Shown here: one piece after another, positions 6,289 through 13,127 of the stretch
Numbering within the stretch: the first letter of the stretch is position 1
Layout: every line of letters starts with the position of its first letter
IMG/VR virus record: IMGVR_UViG_3300035190_000070
Location: 1-31,277 of that record
DNA from: a virus
Length of the DNA: 31,277 nt
Direction: 5' to 3' (one strand)
Position numbers and translations under genes: made by a program
Notes under the pieces: generated by a model
Told to the model about the DNA's origin: nothing
The model's input: only the letters and a program-made list of their open reading frames with translations
Databases searched by the model: none

Positions 6289-6807
6289 CTATGACGCTAA
6301 AGAGTCAGCTATATATTTGCCTACTCTGTCAGAAAGAGTCTGCAACATCTTGTCATTCAATGCAGGAGAAATAAAAGGTCGTGCCTTAGTTCCTTTTCTG
6401 TGAATCTTCCTTGCGATTACATAAGCAAGGCTCTTTACCGATTCAGCACGTGACTGATTTTTGGATGTCCTTGTTTGAATTCCTTTGTTTATTATCCATT
6501 GCTCAATAGATTTCTGTAGAGTTGGATTAGATGGCGTGTTTGTTTTTGTAGGTGGTCTACCGTCTTCAACCCACTTGTAGTAGTCAAGCATTTTAATCTG
6601 CAGACTATAGCCTGTTTTAGTTGAAGAAATGTCAGGCTCTATCTCTGAGTAAAGTCTACGTGATGCAAGTGATTTGTTTTTCTGAAGATTAGCACGAAAT
6701 TTAGAAATAAGTTCATTCCCCCAATTTTGGAGTATGCCTTGAATCCCTTTATCCCCAGCAGGATTAAAGTCGCTAAATTTTTTGCCTATGTCGTCTAAGG
6801 TTGCCAA
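6289..6807 (-). CDS. HK97 gp10-like head-tail/minor tail component
   Basis: Protein of 172 residues resembling the HK97-gp10 tail-completion family: N-terminal basic helices (NELISKFRANLQKNKSLASR, about 28-47), a beta segment SLQIKMLDYYKWVEDGRPPT (about 68-87) with the typical YxxxxEDGR turn, then IARKIHRKGTKARPFISPAL (about 131-150), the KGTKARPF loop being characteristic. It probably joins head and tail or caps the tail tube. It is last in the late transcript, after the endolysin, separated from the connector genes at 8988-10021. Overlaps the endolysin gene end by 13 bases. Confidence 0.72.
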   Translation of the reverse strand: MATLDDIGKKFSDFNPAGDKGIQGILQNWGNELISKFRANLQKNKSLASRRLYSEIEPDISSTKTGYSLQIKMLDYYKWVEDGRPPTKTNTPSNPTLQKSIEQWIINKGIQTRTSKNQSRAESVKSLAYVIARKIHRKGTKARPFISPALNDKMLQTLSDRVGKYIADSLAS

Positions 6808-7370
6808 CGTCTTTGTGCGTAAATGTAAAAGTCTTGTAATCTATTTATCCAACCTTTTCCAAAGTCTTTGAATGAAGTCAGGCTTTGAAGAAAGTGAATT
6901 CTCCAAGAGTAGCAACTTTCAAAAACCCACTTTTCACCGTGACGCTCAATAAGGCTATTTAAGGCACTAATTGTGAATTGCCCTATCTTACCATCAACTT
7001 TCAAATTGAAGCCGTGAGAGTTCAAAAAACGCTGCAACTGACGTGATGAACCGCCTATGCCTGAACCCCAAGCAAAGTCTGCCCAAAATTCAGCTATTAT
7101 CTGAGATTCTATTTTAGTGCAGTTTAAACCGTCCCAATAGCGTTTGTAAATCTGAATCCACTTATCTTTGGGCATCTTGTAAAAAGATTCAATAGATTCG
7201 TTGTTAGAGCCAAAGATACCTTTCCAAACCATCCAAGTAATTCCTTTGTTCGTGTGATATCCGCTTCCGTCAGGCACTGGGTGTCTTGATGCCGTATCAG
7301 CTTTGTGCTTATTTAGACCGCCTTCCCATTTGAGAATATAGTCGATATTAGAGAGTTCTATTCTTGCCAT
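6795..7370 (-). CDS. Endolysin, glycoside hydrolase family 108
   Basis: Peptidoglycan-cleaving lysozyme-like enzyme of 191 residues. GH108 signature at the N-terminus: YILKWEGGLNKH with catalytic Glu16, then HTNKGITWMVWKGIFG (about 53-68). The middle segment IIAEFWADFAWGSGIGG and LNSHGFNLKVDGKIG match the PG_binding_3 domain that follows GH108 catalytic domains. An upstream in-frame Met at 7493 would add 41 residues, but that region lies inside the DUF3310 gene. I therefore chose MARIELSNIDY at 7370, which places the catalytic region as in other family members. There is no signal peptide; release presumably depends on the holin-like proteins at 11768-12096. Confidence 0.88.
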   Translation of the reverse strand: MARIELSNIDYILKWEGGLNKHKADTASRHPVPDGSGYHTNKGITWMVWKGIFGSNNESIESFYKMPKDKWIQIYKRYWDGLNCTKIESQIIAEFWADFAWGSGIGGSSRQLQRFLNSHGFNLKVDGKIGQFTISALNSLIERHGEKWVFESCYSWRIHFLQSLTSFKDFGKGWINRLQDFYIYAQRRWQP

Positions 7371-7569
7371 TGATTTCAATAAGTTTGTTAAGATACCATT
7401 CTGCTTTAAGCAAATCTTCCTGTCCGTTCTTACGAGTATAACGCATAAGATACTTAAGACAGTTACCGTGTAAATAACCTTTAAATGCTTCATTTGTCAT
7501 TGCTGATTCGATAGCATCTATAGCCTCTACTTTACCCTGATAGTGTGCAGGTTTGTTAACTACGTCCAT
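7348..7569 (-). CDS. DUF3310 protein (SaV-like)
   Basis: Small phage protein of 73 residues matching DUF3310: NKPAHYQGKVEAIDAIESAM at 5-24, FKGYLHGNCLKYLMRYTRKN at 29-48, then GQEDLLKAEWYLNKL. The family is widespread in phage genomes, with unproven function (suggested links to nucleotide metabolism). Usually an early gene, here it sits between the metallophosphoesterase and endolysin genes in the late block. Overlaps both neighbours (10 bases upstream; 23 bases downstream). Confidence 0.88.
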   Translation of the reverse strand: MDVVNKPAHYQGKVEAIDAIESAMTNEAFKGYLHGNCLKYLMRYTRKNGQEDLLKAEWYLNKLIEINGKNRTL

Positions 7570-7793
7570 AGTGCTTCAAATTCATTTAACGGCAAATCTA
7601 TTAAAAAAGTGTGACCACCTGTGCAATAAACTTGTGTAAGTTCATAAAACTCTGACGCAGCAATGACATGATTTAGGTTTAGCCACCCTTCTTCTACTAT
7701 CTCAAAAGCGTCTGCATCCATTTCTAACCCCAACTTTTTGTATATTGGATCAATGTTTTCTTCTTGGAAGACAAAGTTTACTTTTACTCTCAT
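7560..7793 (-). CDS. Hypothetical small acidic protein
   Basis: Protein of 77 residues: MRVKVNFVFQEENIDPIYKK N-terminus, NLNHVIAASEFYELTQV mid-part, ends FEALWT. Predicted mixed alpha/beta, no family recognised. ATG overlaps the phosphoesterase stop (7793-7790, ATGA). Confidence 0.65.
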   Translation of the reverse strand: MRVKVNFVFQEENIDPIYKKLGLEMDADAFEIVEEGWLNLNHVIAASEFYELTQVYCTGGHTFLIDLPLNEFEALWT

Positions 7794-8635
7794 AGTGTTT
7801 TATAAGTGAAAGCGTTTATTTTAACAAGTTCTTGCCCTTCTTTTTTGGTTCTTTGCGGATGTAATTCTAACCATCTGCCACCTGTAGGCTTAGGAGATGC
7901 TCCACGTTCAACGTGCCAACCGCCTTTGCCCTGATTATATTCTTCTTTATAAGTTGCAGTTCTAATCATTAAAATATCCCGTAATTCAACATTCAAATGA
8001 GAGGTGATTCGTTCAACGGTGTACGTAAGTTCGTGGTCTTCGTGAACGTGTCCCATCCAAATCATGTCAGCACCTTCTACATAAGTAGACATTCTGTTAA
8101 ATTGAATAGTACCCTTAGTAACTGCTCCACCGCCACCGAAGCCGTGCATATACTTTATCTTGTAGTTTACTTGTGTTCCGTGCCTTATAAAATTATAGAC
8201 TATCCAACCACCGTAACCGCCTACTTCTATCGTAGTGCCGTTTTTAGAATTTAGACCAAAAACAAATCTATCAATTACGTCTGTTTCTTGACGTTTAAGA
8301 ATGTTTGTTTCATGATTTCCGTAACCTACAACTTTAATCAAATGAGCATAAGGAGAAAACCATTCAATAGCATCGTTTACAACCGCATCTAAGTAGTTTG
8401 CTTTGTTGTGTTCAGGTCTTATGTCGTTTTTGCTTTTACGAGGATCGTAAGCCCCTTGCATTAAACAAAAAGTGTCTCCATTAAATAAGATGTCTGCCTC
8501 TAACTCTTTTGCTTGGTCAAGATGACGTTTAAGCATTTGACGGTCACATTTGGGATTATCCCAATGGATGTCAGAGATGAGTAGTACTTTTTTAGGTTTA
8601 AATTCTGCATCGAAACGGTGTACATTGTTCTTCAT
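7790..8635 (-). CDS. Calcineurin-like metallophosphoesterase
   Basis: Two-metal phosphoesterase of 281 residues. Family motifs in order: LLISDIHWD (D-x-H), ILFNGDTF (G-D), VVGYGNHET (G-N-H-E), KYMHGFGGGG and MIWMGHVHEDH (G-H-x-H); all metal ligands are visible. Substrate unknown: phosphodiester bonds in nucleotides or nucleic acids are usual. Start chosen at 8635 (MKNNVHRFDAEF), whose ATG overlaps the upstream TGA (ATGA). The longer form from 8677 would add 14 residues inside the preceding gene. Its presence in the lysis region is unusual; a moron-like function or DNA/nucleotide processing are both possible. Confidence 0.88.
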   Translation of the reverse strand: MKNNVHRFDAEFKPKKVLLISDIHWDNPKCDRQMLKRHLDQAKELEADILFNGDTFCLMQGAYDPRKSKNDIRPEHNKANYLDAVVNDAIEWFSPYAHLIKVVGYGNHETNILKRQETDVIDRFVFGLNSKNGTTIEVGGYGGWIVYNFIRHGTQVNYKIKYMHGFGGGGAVTKGTIQFNRMSTYVEGADMIWMGHVHEDHELTYTVERITSHLNVELRDILMIRTATYKEEYNQGKGGWHVERGASPKPTGGRWLELHPQRTKKEGQELVKINAFTYKTL

Positions 8636-8955
8636 AGTAATATTGACAAAATCAAAACAGACCAACTGATAATACAAAAATCTCTGTACCTATTTCGTTG
8701 ACCTTTTATTTCAAAGTTGTCGTTCTTTAATTTAATGATTTGACTATGCTGCTCTTGAATTGTTGCACTATCTTGAGATGCTAACTGCATGAATTTTTCT
8801 TGTTTTTGTCTGCACTTATGCAACTCCAATAGACGCAAATTAATTTCTTTTATCGTGCTGTCGGAGAATTGACAATAGACTCTCTGTGGTGTTAACAGAA
8901 GTAATGCTATCAGCAAACACTTTGTAAATACTGTCATGCTTTTTTTCAATCTCAT
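8632..8955 (-). CDS. Secreted/membrane coiled-coil protein, spanin-like candidate
   Basis: Protein of 107 residues. N-terminal signal or membrane segment (CLLIALLLLTPQRVYC, about 13-28), a coiled-coil middle (EINLRLLELHKCRQKQEKFM and SQIIKLKNDNFEIKGQ), and a C-terminal hydrophobic stretch (FCIISWSVLILSILL). A start at Met7 is also possible. It overlaps the 86-residue gene by 116 bases in another frame. The pair resembles the overlapping Rz/Rz1 layout that disrupts the outer membrane at lysis. Assignment is by architecture only. Confidence 0.55.
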   Translation of the reverse strand: MRLKKSMTVFTKCLLIALLLLTPQRVYCQFSDSTIKEINLRLLELHKCRQKQEKFMQLASQDSATIQEQHSQIIKLKNDNFEIKGQRNRYRDFCIISWSVLILSILL

Positions 8956-9100
8956 AGATTTCTCTGATTATAATAAGCCTACTCGTATCAGGTGGGGATG
9001 TCACAGTAGGATTCGAGGTAGGGCGTGTTAACACTAACACTAATAGAGTGACCAGCCACAACGTCAGTTGAGCTATCAAAGAAAGGTTCTGCTGCTGCAT
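8840..9100 (-). CDS. Inner-membrane anchored small protein, spanin-like candidate
   Basis: Protein of 86 residues: an N-terminal membrane helix (SLIAQLTLWLVTLLVLVL, about 7-24), a Pro/Thr/Ser linker (about 26-40), then a charged helical domain (IREIYEIEKKHDSIYKVFAD). This is the layout of an inner-membrane spanin. It overlaps the upstream tail gene by 113 bases and the downstream secreted coiled-coil gene by 116 bases, unusually deep overlaps typical of nested spanin genes. Confidence 0.5.
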   Translation of the reverse strand: MQQQNLSLIAQLTLWLVTLLVLVLTRPTSNPTVTSPPDTSRLIIIREIYEIEKKHDSIYKVFADSITSVNTTESLLSILRQHDKRN

Positions 9101-9425
9101 TTACAATAAGTTCAAAGTCTGTTTCCGTCACGTTTCTTCGTAAAAGTGTGACAATGTCTAAAATAATACCTGCACTATCACTAAGCACCTCAATAGTGTT
9201 AGAGCTACTTTCAAACGCTCTATCCATCACCATCAGTTCAAAGTTGTAAGTCACTAATCTTGTTTCTGTGTTAAACTGAAAACCGTTAGGAACTAACCAA
9301 ACGAGAGGATAGTATTTAACCTCTTCAACTGCGAAATCAAAGTCAGCTCCGACTGCGAACTTTCCCACCATTTTGTGGCTTTCCGATTGAGTCTGAATTT
9401 TTTTGATAATCTGATTTAACGTCAT
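8988..9425 (-). CDS. Tail terminator/minor tail-like protein
   Basis: Protein of 145 residues: an N-terminal amphipathic helix (LNQIIKKIQTQSESHKMV), then alternating beta strands (VEEVKYYPLVWLVPNGFQ, LVTYNFELMVMDRAFES). A helix with VLSDSAGIILDIVTLLRR and a final beta segment follow. The alpha-beta order and length match tail-terminator or tail-completion proteins of siphophages. Located next to the DUF6712-like connector. Function is inferred from fold pattern and neighbours. Confidence 0.6.
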   Translation of the reverse strand: MTLNQIIKKIQTQSESHKMVGKFAVGADFDFAVEEVKYYPLVWLVPNGFQFNTETRLVTYNFELMVMDRAFESSSNTIEVLSDSAGIILDIVTLLRRNVTETDFELIVNAAAEPFFDSSTDVVAGHSISVSVNTPYLESYCDIPT

Positions 9426-9463
9426 AAAGTTTAATTAGTTTCTGTTCGTTTTTTATGCGCCAT

Positions 9464-10021
9464 TTATTCTTCTGGGAAGTCATAGTTTGAAAAGCAATCA
9501 TCGTTAGTACCGGGCAAGTACATACCACCAAACAAAGCAGTATTTTTTGGTTTAATTACATCGAAGCCACTACCAGGATTTAAATACTTAGGATAAATTT
9601 GTGGGTACTCCTTCAAGAAGTTACGCAATCTCTCAGCGTAGTATTCTGCTTTATCTCTATATCTCTGCTCGATTAGAGTTAACTCTTGCGGAGTAATAGG
9701 TTGAGCAAACTCTGCCTGTCTTGAACTTACGGACTTATTTAAGAATTTAAAAGTCATCGGAAGCATTGACTCAACCAATGTATAATACTTCAAACAGGGT
9801 GCAATGTATGAATCTAAAAGAGTCGTGTTATCAGCAGTTACGTTACCGTTAAAGGTTTGAACTTGCAGTTCGTCATATATACCGCTACCAATGATGTCAC
9901 GAATATACACTTCTTGTGCCTCTTTTATAGCACTTTTAAGTAATTTATCATCAAGATTTTCGTTGATGGGTGTGTTATCCTTTAAAAAGGTAACTGAAAT
10001 AAAATATACAAAGTTAGCCAT
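9464..10021 (-). CDS. DUF6712-like head-tail connector
   Basis: Protein of 185 residues with the features of a gp6-like adaptor seen beside portals in Bacteroidota phages: FLKDNTPINENLDDKLLKSA near the N-terminus, IKEAQEVYIRDIIGSGIYDE (about 31-50), LLDSYIAPCLKYYTLVESML (about 68-87), and a C-terminal helix RYRDKAEYYAERLRNFLKEY (about 119-138). It follows the portal directly with an 8-base overlap, as connectors usually do. Confidence 0.72.
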   Translation of the reverse strand: MANFVYFISVTFLKDNTPINENLDDKLLKSAIKEAQEVYIRDIIGSGIYDELQVQTFNGNVTADNTTLLDSYIAPCLKYYTLVESMLPMTFKFLNKSVSSRQAEFAQPITPQELTLIEQRYRDKAEYYAERLRNFLKEYPQIYPKYLNPGSGFDVIKPKNTALFGGMYLPGTNDDCFSNYDFPEE

Positions 10022-11771
10022 TGATTTTTCTTCTTAATAGTTGTGATTTCCAAATGTGTCTGCAATACGGAACGTGAATAGCAGGTGAAGAGCCTTTAAC
10101 CGTCATCCAACCGCCTCTTCTTTCCCACGCATTATACCCGACTCTTGACGAAATTGTGTCGATGTCCTCACGAGTGTACACACGATTTAAAGCGATTAAA
10201 CTTCGGCAAAAATCTCGTGAAGTAGGTATGATTTCAGAGCCGCTTATTCCAGGTGCTTTTTCGTAGGTATAACGCACTAAAAGTTCTGTTCCTAAGCCTG
10301 AATCAACAAGCGTCTTAGTTCCTTGCTCTGTGACGTTTAAAATGTTATCTGCTGAGGTAATTAAGCCGTCATTGATTAGTTTGGTTACTGCCTCCGCTAC
10401 TTTATCAGCATCTTGCTTAATGTTGTTAGCAAGGTCTTGAAGTGTTAACTCTGTGTTTCCGTTCAAAAACTGCAGAATAATAAGTTCAAGAGCAGAGGCA
10501 AAATCAAAAGGGACTTTTTCAAACTTAGAAGCTAATTCTCCAAATTGCTCAAAAACTGCAAGGTCTTTGTCGTCATCCCAACCGAAAGGATTGTGATTGC
10601 AATTGCTTTGTGAAGACATTGCAACGGTATCGCTCATGCCTAACTCTCTTCTTGCCTCAGCTTGTGATATAATTCCTTTCTCAAATAGTTGGATGTAATC
10701 TAAACCGATAGGAGGCTTATTTTTAGTTTTTAGGGTTACAGGTGTAATAAACTTAAAAATAGAAGTCAACGCTCTATCCATTTGGTTCTGACGTGGCTCA
10801 ATGTAAGCGGTCTGAAATGCCTCGTAAGATTCTATAAGTTCTGAACGTCCACCAAGTTGACCTTCTGTTTTGATACCAAATAACATTGGAGAAGTGACTC
10901 TGTGAGCCATCAAGATTTCTTGTTGTACAGTTTGGTTTAATAGGTCAAACTGCTTGTCGAAGTCAGATGGTGCTAAGTTGTTAACTACCGACGGAGTTTC
11001 GTTTGGATCGTTAAACTGAATAATTATAGAACCTGCATTATCTGTGCCGCTAAAGTTCTCTTTAAATCTCTTAATAGTCTGACGCATCTCTTCAGGAGTT
11101 GGAACGCCTTTGAAGAGTTGTAAGAGAGTTTGAGCAGAGAAACCACTCTTTATACTATTCAAGTGAAAATTTGCAATCTCCGTGTCTATTTCGATGTATT
11201 TTAAAGCACTTTGATACGGTGCAGTAGGATATTCCCCTTGACCTGCTTTGTACATCTTAAAATAGTACAACTGCTTATTCTCACGAGTGATTGGATTCCA
11301 GCAGTAGTAGTAAATCGGATCTAATTTTCTATCTGACCAATCTTCAGCATACCAATAGTGACCGTCAAGAGAAATTCTGACATTTTGAAATGGCAAGTGA
11401 TAAATCTCAGCTATGGAGGTTTTCGCCTTATTCCAAATAATCTCCAATGCGAATCCATCAAACAGTTCAAGGTCAGCAGCAATCTTTGCTTTAACGTCAT
11501 CAAAGGACTCGTAAGCGTTAATAGAAGCAAGTTTATCATTAGCGATTGTTAGTTGCTCTGTGTTGTTTGCTATTACCTCTGTTTTGTCACCTGCTATATA
11601 TTGAGCCTTTTGTGATACCAACGCCCCATGCTTAGGCGAAGAGTTGTAAAGGTCAATAAGCATTTGAGGGTACTTATTATCAGTCCCGTACGTGATATAG
11701 TTCTTTGCCTTGTTCTCTTTGAAAACAGGTATCTTGCTTTCGGCAAAGTTTATTCTTGCAAATTCTGTCAT
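10014..11771 (-). CDS. Portal protein with C-terminal winged-helix and Cys/His-rich extension
   Basis: Portal protein of 585 residues. The core (about 1-350) includes TYGTDNKYPQMLIDLYNSSP near the N-terminus, IYHLPFQNVRISLDG and NQTVQQEILMAHRVTSPMLF with the RSELIESYEAFQTAYIEPRQ helix (about 313-332), all typical of portals that form the dodecameric DNA gate. After about 420 comes a winged-helix-like segment (LTLQDLANNIKQDADKVAEA, then VTKLINDGLI and LNVTEQGTKTL). It is followed by a domain with RDFCRSLIALNRVYTREDID and RRGGWMTVKG, and a final CRHIWKSQ. This extension is longer than in classical portals and resembles head-morphogenesis add-ons. The ATG overlaps the holin-like gene stop (ATGA). 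Confidence 0.85.
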   Translation of the reverse strand: MTEFARINFAESKIPVFKENKAKNYITYGTDNKYPQMLIDLYNSSPKHGALVSQKAQYIAGDKTEVIANNTEQLTIANDKLASINAYESFDDVKAKIAADLELFDGFALEIIWNKAKTSIAEIYHLPFQNVRISLDGHYWYAEDWSDRKLDPIYYYCWNPITRENKQLYYFKMYKAGQGEYPTAPYQSALKYIEIDTEIANFHLNSIKSGFSAQTLLQLFKGVPTPEEMRQTIKRFKENFSGTDNAGSIIIQFNDPNETPSVVNNLAPSDFDKQFDLLNQTVQQEILMAHRVTSPMLFGIKTEGQLGGRSELIESYEAFQTAYIEPRQNQMDRALTSIFKFITPVTLKTKNKPPIGLDYIQLFEKGIISQAEARRELGMSDTVAMSSQSNCNHNPFGWDDDKDLAVFEQFGELASKFEKVPFDFASALELIILQFLNGNTELTLQDLANNIKQDADKVAEAVTKLINDGLITSADNILNVTEQGTKTLVDSGLGTELLVRYTYEKAPGISGSEIIPTSRDFCRSLIALNRVYTREDIDTISSRVGYNAWERRGGWMTVKGSSPAIHVPYCRHIWKSQLLRRKING

Positions 11772-11929
11772 GATTTATCTTTTGTAAATAATAGTAGTAA
11801 ACCTCCACCAATAAATGCCGTAAACTCAGTTAATGTTGCTTTTTCAAACCACACAAGCAAAAAACCTACGCCCATAACTCCTAAGCCTAAGAGTGTAGAT
11901 TTCCAATTTTTAAATATGCGGTCAATCAT
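11768..11929 (-). CDS. Holin-like small membrane protein
   Basis: Protein of 53 residues starting MIDRIFKNWKSTLLGLGVMG, with two hydrophobic segments (TLLGLGVMGVGFLLVWF and FTAFIGGGLLLLF) and a short charged tail. The NWKSTLLGL motif is common in small phage holins. It probably forms the inner-membrane lesion that releases the GH108 endolysin. Overlaps its upstream partner and the portal start by ATGA on both sides. Not in the longer-ORF set but the frame, coupling and family pattern are clear. Confidence 0.75.
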   Translation of the reverse strand: MIDRIFKNWKSTLLGLGVMGVGFLLVWFEKATLTEFTAFIGGGLLLLFTKDKS

Positions 11930-12096
11930 TTGCGTAATTTTTTAATGTAATAAATAGCACCAAGTAAGCCCGTAACAATTGCGATTAAACCACCGATAGC
12001 AGAGATGATAGGGTTGTATAAAGTAGCCAAAGAACTAAAAGCCCCAACAAAGGACGTTGTCGTTAAAGCGTTAGCGGTTGTATCAGTTAGTTTCAT
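11926..12096 (-). CDS. Second small membrane protein, holin or antiholin candidate
   Basis: Protein of 56 residues: MKLTDTTANALTTTSFVGAF, then a long hydrophobic helix (IISAIGGLIAIVTGLLGAIY, about 30-49) and the basic end IKKLRK. One membrane pass with a positive C-terminus. It lies directly before the holin-like gene (ATGA overlap at 11929-11926) and overlaps the preceding gene by 14 bases. A holin/antiholin pair is plausible; which is which cannot be told from sequence. Confidence 0.65.
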   Translation of the reverse strand: MKLTDTTANALTTTSFVGAFSSLATLYNPIISAIGGLIAIVTGLLGAIYYIKKLRK

Positions 12097-12313
12097 CGAA
12101 TGGGTTAGGTGTTGGTTTAGGTATGTATTCGCCTTCGGGCAAGGTAAGTAAGTAATTCCACTCAGTATTTAAAATTTCTTCTTTGTCCTGCTCAGATAAA
12201 AATAAGTACCATACTCCGTTAATATCTTGTACGCAATTAAAAAATTCATAAGGTGCGTAAAATACCCCTTGTATAGCGTCTTTTTGTTCTATTGTTAAAA
12301 TATATCCTATCAT
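12083..12313 (-). CDS. Hypothetical small protein after the fibre gene
   Basis: Protein of 76 residues: MIGYILTIEQKDAIQGVFYA, later VWYLFLSEQDKEEILNTEW and a Pro-rich end (YIPKPTPNPF). Short proteins of this look often follow receptor-binding genes in Bacteroidota phages and may be chaperones or fibre accessories, but that is inferred. Its ATG overlaps the preceding TAA by one base (TAATG). Confidence 0.65.
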   Translation of the reverse strand: MIGYILTIEQKDAIQGVFYAPYEFFNCVQDINGVWYLFLSEQDKEEILNTEWNYLLTLPEGEYIPKPTPNPFDETN

Positions 12314-13122
12314 TATACTTGACGTGATAAAGTTGTTTGAAATGCTTGTACTGCTGTGTAGAAGTTAGCCATATTTGTAGTTGACAAACCATCACCAATA
12401 GTACAAAAAGCATATTCTTTATTAGAAAAAAATGCCGCACTTCCATTTGCATTTGCAGCACCTAAATATAAATTATTATTTGCTAAATTCCCAGAAGTGC
12501 CTATCCCTGTAGTCCATAAAGTTCCATTTCTATAAACTGTTTGCGTCGAACTTCCGTTAGTTGCGACATTCCAAAAACCTCTTGAATCTAAAGAAGCAAG
12601 TGCCGTTGTATAGAGTGGGTCAGCAATACCAAAATAACTCATATTATTATTATATCTTGTTTGTAAATATGTTGGGTTGGTAGTCATACCAGCATTGTCA
12701 GCATTTGCTAAATCGTAAGGCTGACCAGTGTTAATGTTATTTCGTGCATATACAGATAAGTGGGCAGTTGTTTTTGTTAAATTAGTGCTTGAATTTAATG
12801 CAGTATCCATATGAGCACTCGTTCCATTAGGCTTTACCCCCGTACTCGCAAAAGTCCAACCGCTTGAAAAAGTACCCGTAAATGAACTGCTTTTTAAGTT
12901 CTGCGCACACGCTGCTGCACTTGCTCCAACCATTGGGTATATGGCTTTCATTTTAGTCCAAATTCCATCAGTTTTCATTTTAATAACCAAAGTATTTACG
13001 GCATTCTTTTCAGTCAATGAAAGTGAACCACCAGCAGTTGTAACTCGGTCAAAGAACGCTTGTGCATCAGCGTCAATTTGACCAATAGAACTTGCTAAAA
13101 ATCCGTGTGTTGCTAATATCAT
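12313..13122 (-). CDS. Putative receptor-binding / tail fibre tip protein
   Basis: Protein of 269 residues. The N-terminal portion DADAQAFFDRVTTAGG, then NAVNTLVIKMKTDGIWTKMK and AIYPMVGASAAACAQNLKSS, is a recurrent domain in Bacteroidota phages and prophages. The remainder is Asn/Thr/Ser/Gly-rich beta sequence (YRNGTLWTTGIGTSGN, NNNLYLGAANANG) similar to LamG/concanavalin-like or fibre-tip folds. It lies between the collagen-like fibre gene and the holin genes, and is a likely host-range determinant. Function inferred from composition and context. Confidence 0.65.
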   Translation of the reverse strand: MILATHGFLASSIGQIDADAQAFFDRVTTAGGSLSLTEKNAVNTLVIKMKTDGIWTKMKAIYPMVGASAAACAQNLKSSSFTGTFSSGWTFASTGVKPNGTSAHMDTALNSSTNLTKTTAHLSVYARNNINTGQPYDLANADNAGMTTNPTYLQTRYNNNMSYFGIADPLYTTALASLDSRGFWNVATNGSSTQTVYRNGTLWTTGIGTSGNLANNNLYLGAANANGSAAFFSNKEYAFCTIGDGLSTTNMANFYTAVQAFQTTLSRQV

Positions 13123-13127
13123 ATATT

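Noticed and set aside
7371-7493. N-terminal extension of the endolysin with a hydrophobic segment resembling a signal anchor
   Set aside because: This DNA encodes DUF3310 in another frame; the hydrophobic look is probably fortuitous, and the 7370 start fits GH108 proteins. A signal-arrest form is not fully excluded.
9343-9531. Minus-strand 62-codon frame between the connector and tail terminator genes
   Set aside because: Overlaps both genes almost fully, unusual composition, no motif; better explained as a shadow.
12246-12461. Minus-strand 71-codon frame in the receptor-binding gene
   Set aside because: Lies within the well-supported 12313-13122 and 12083-12313 frames; no conserved features recognised.
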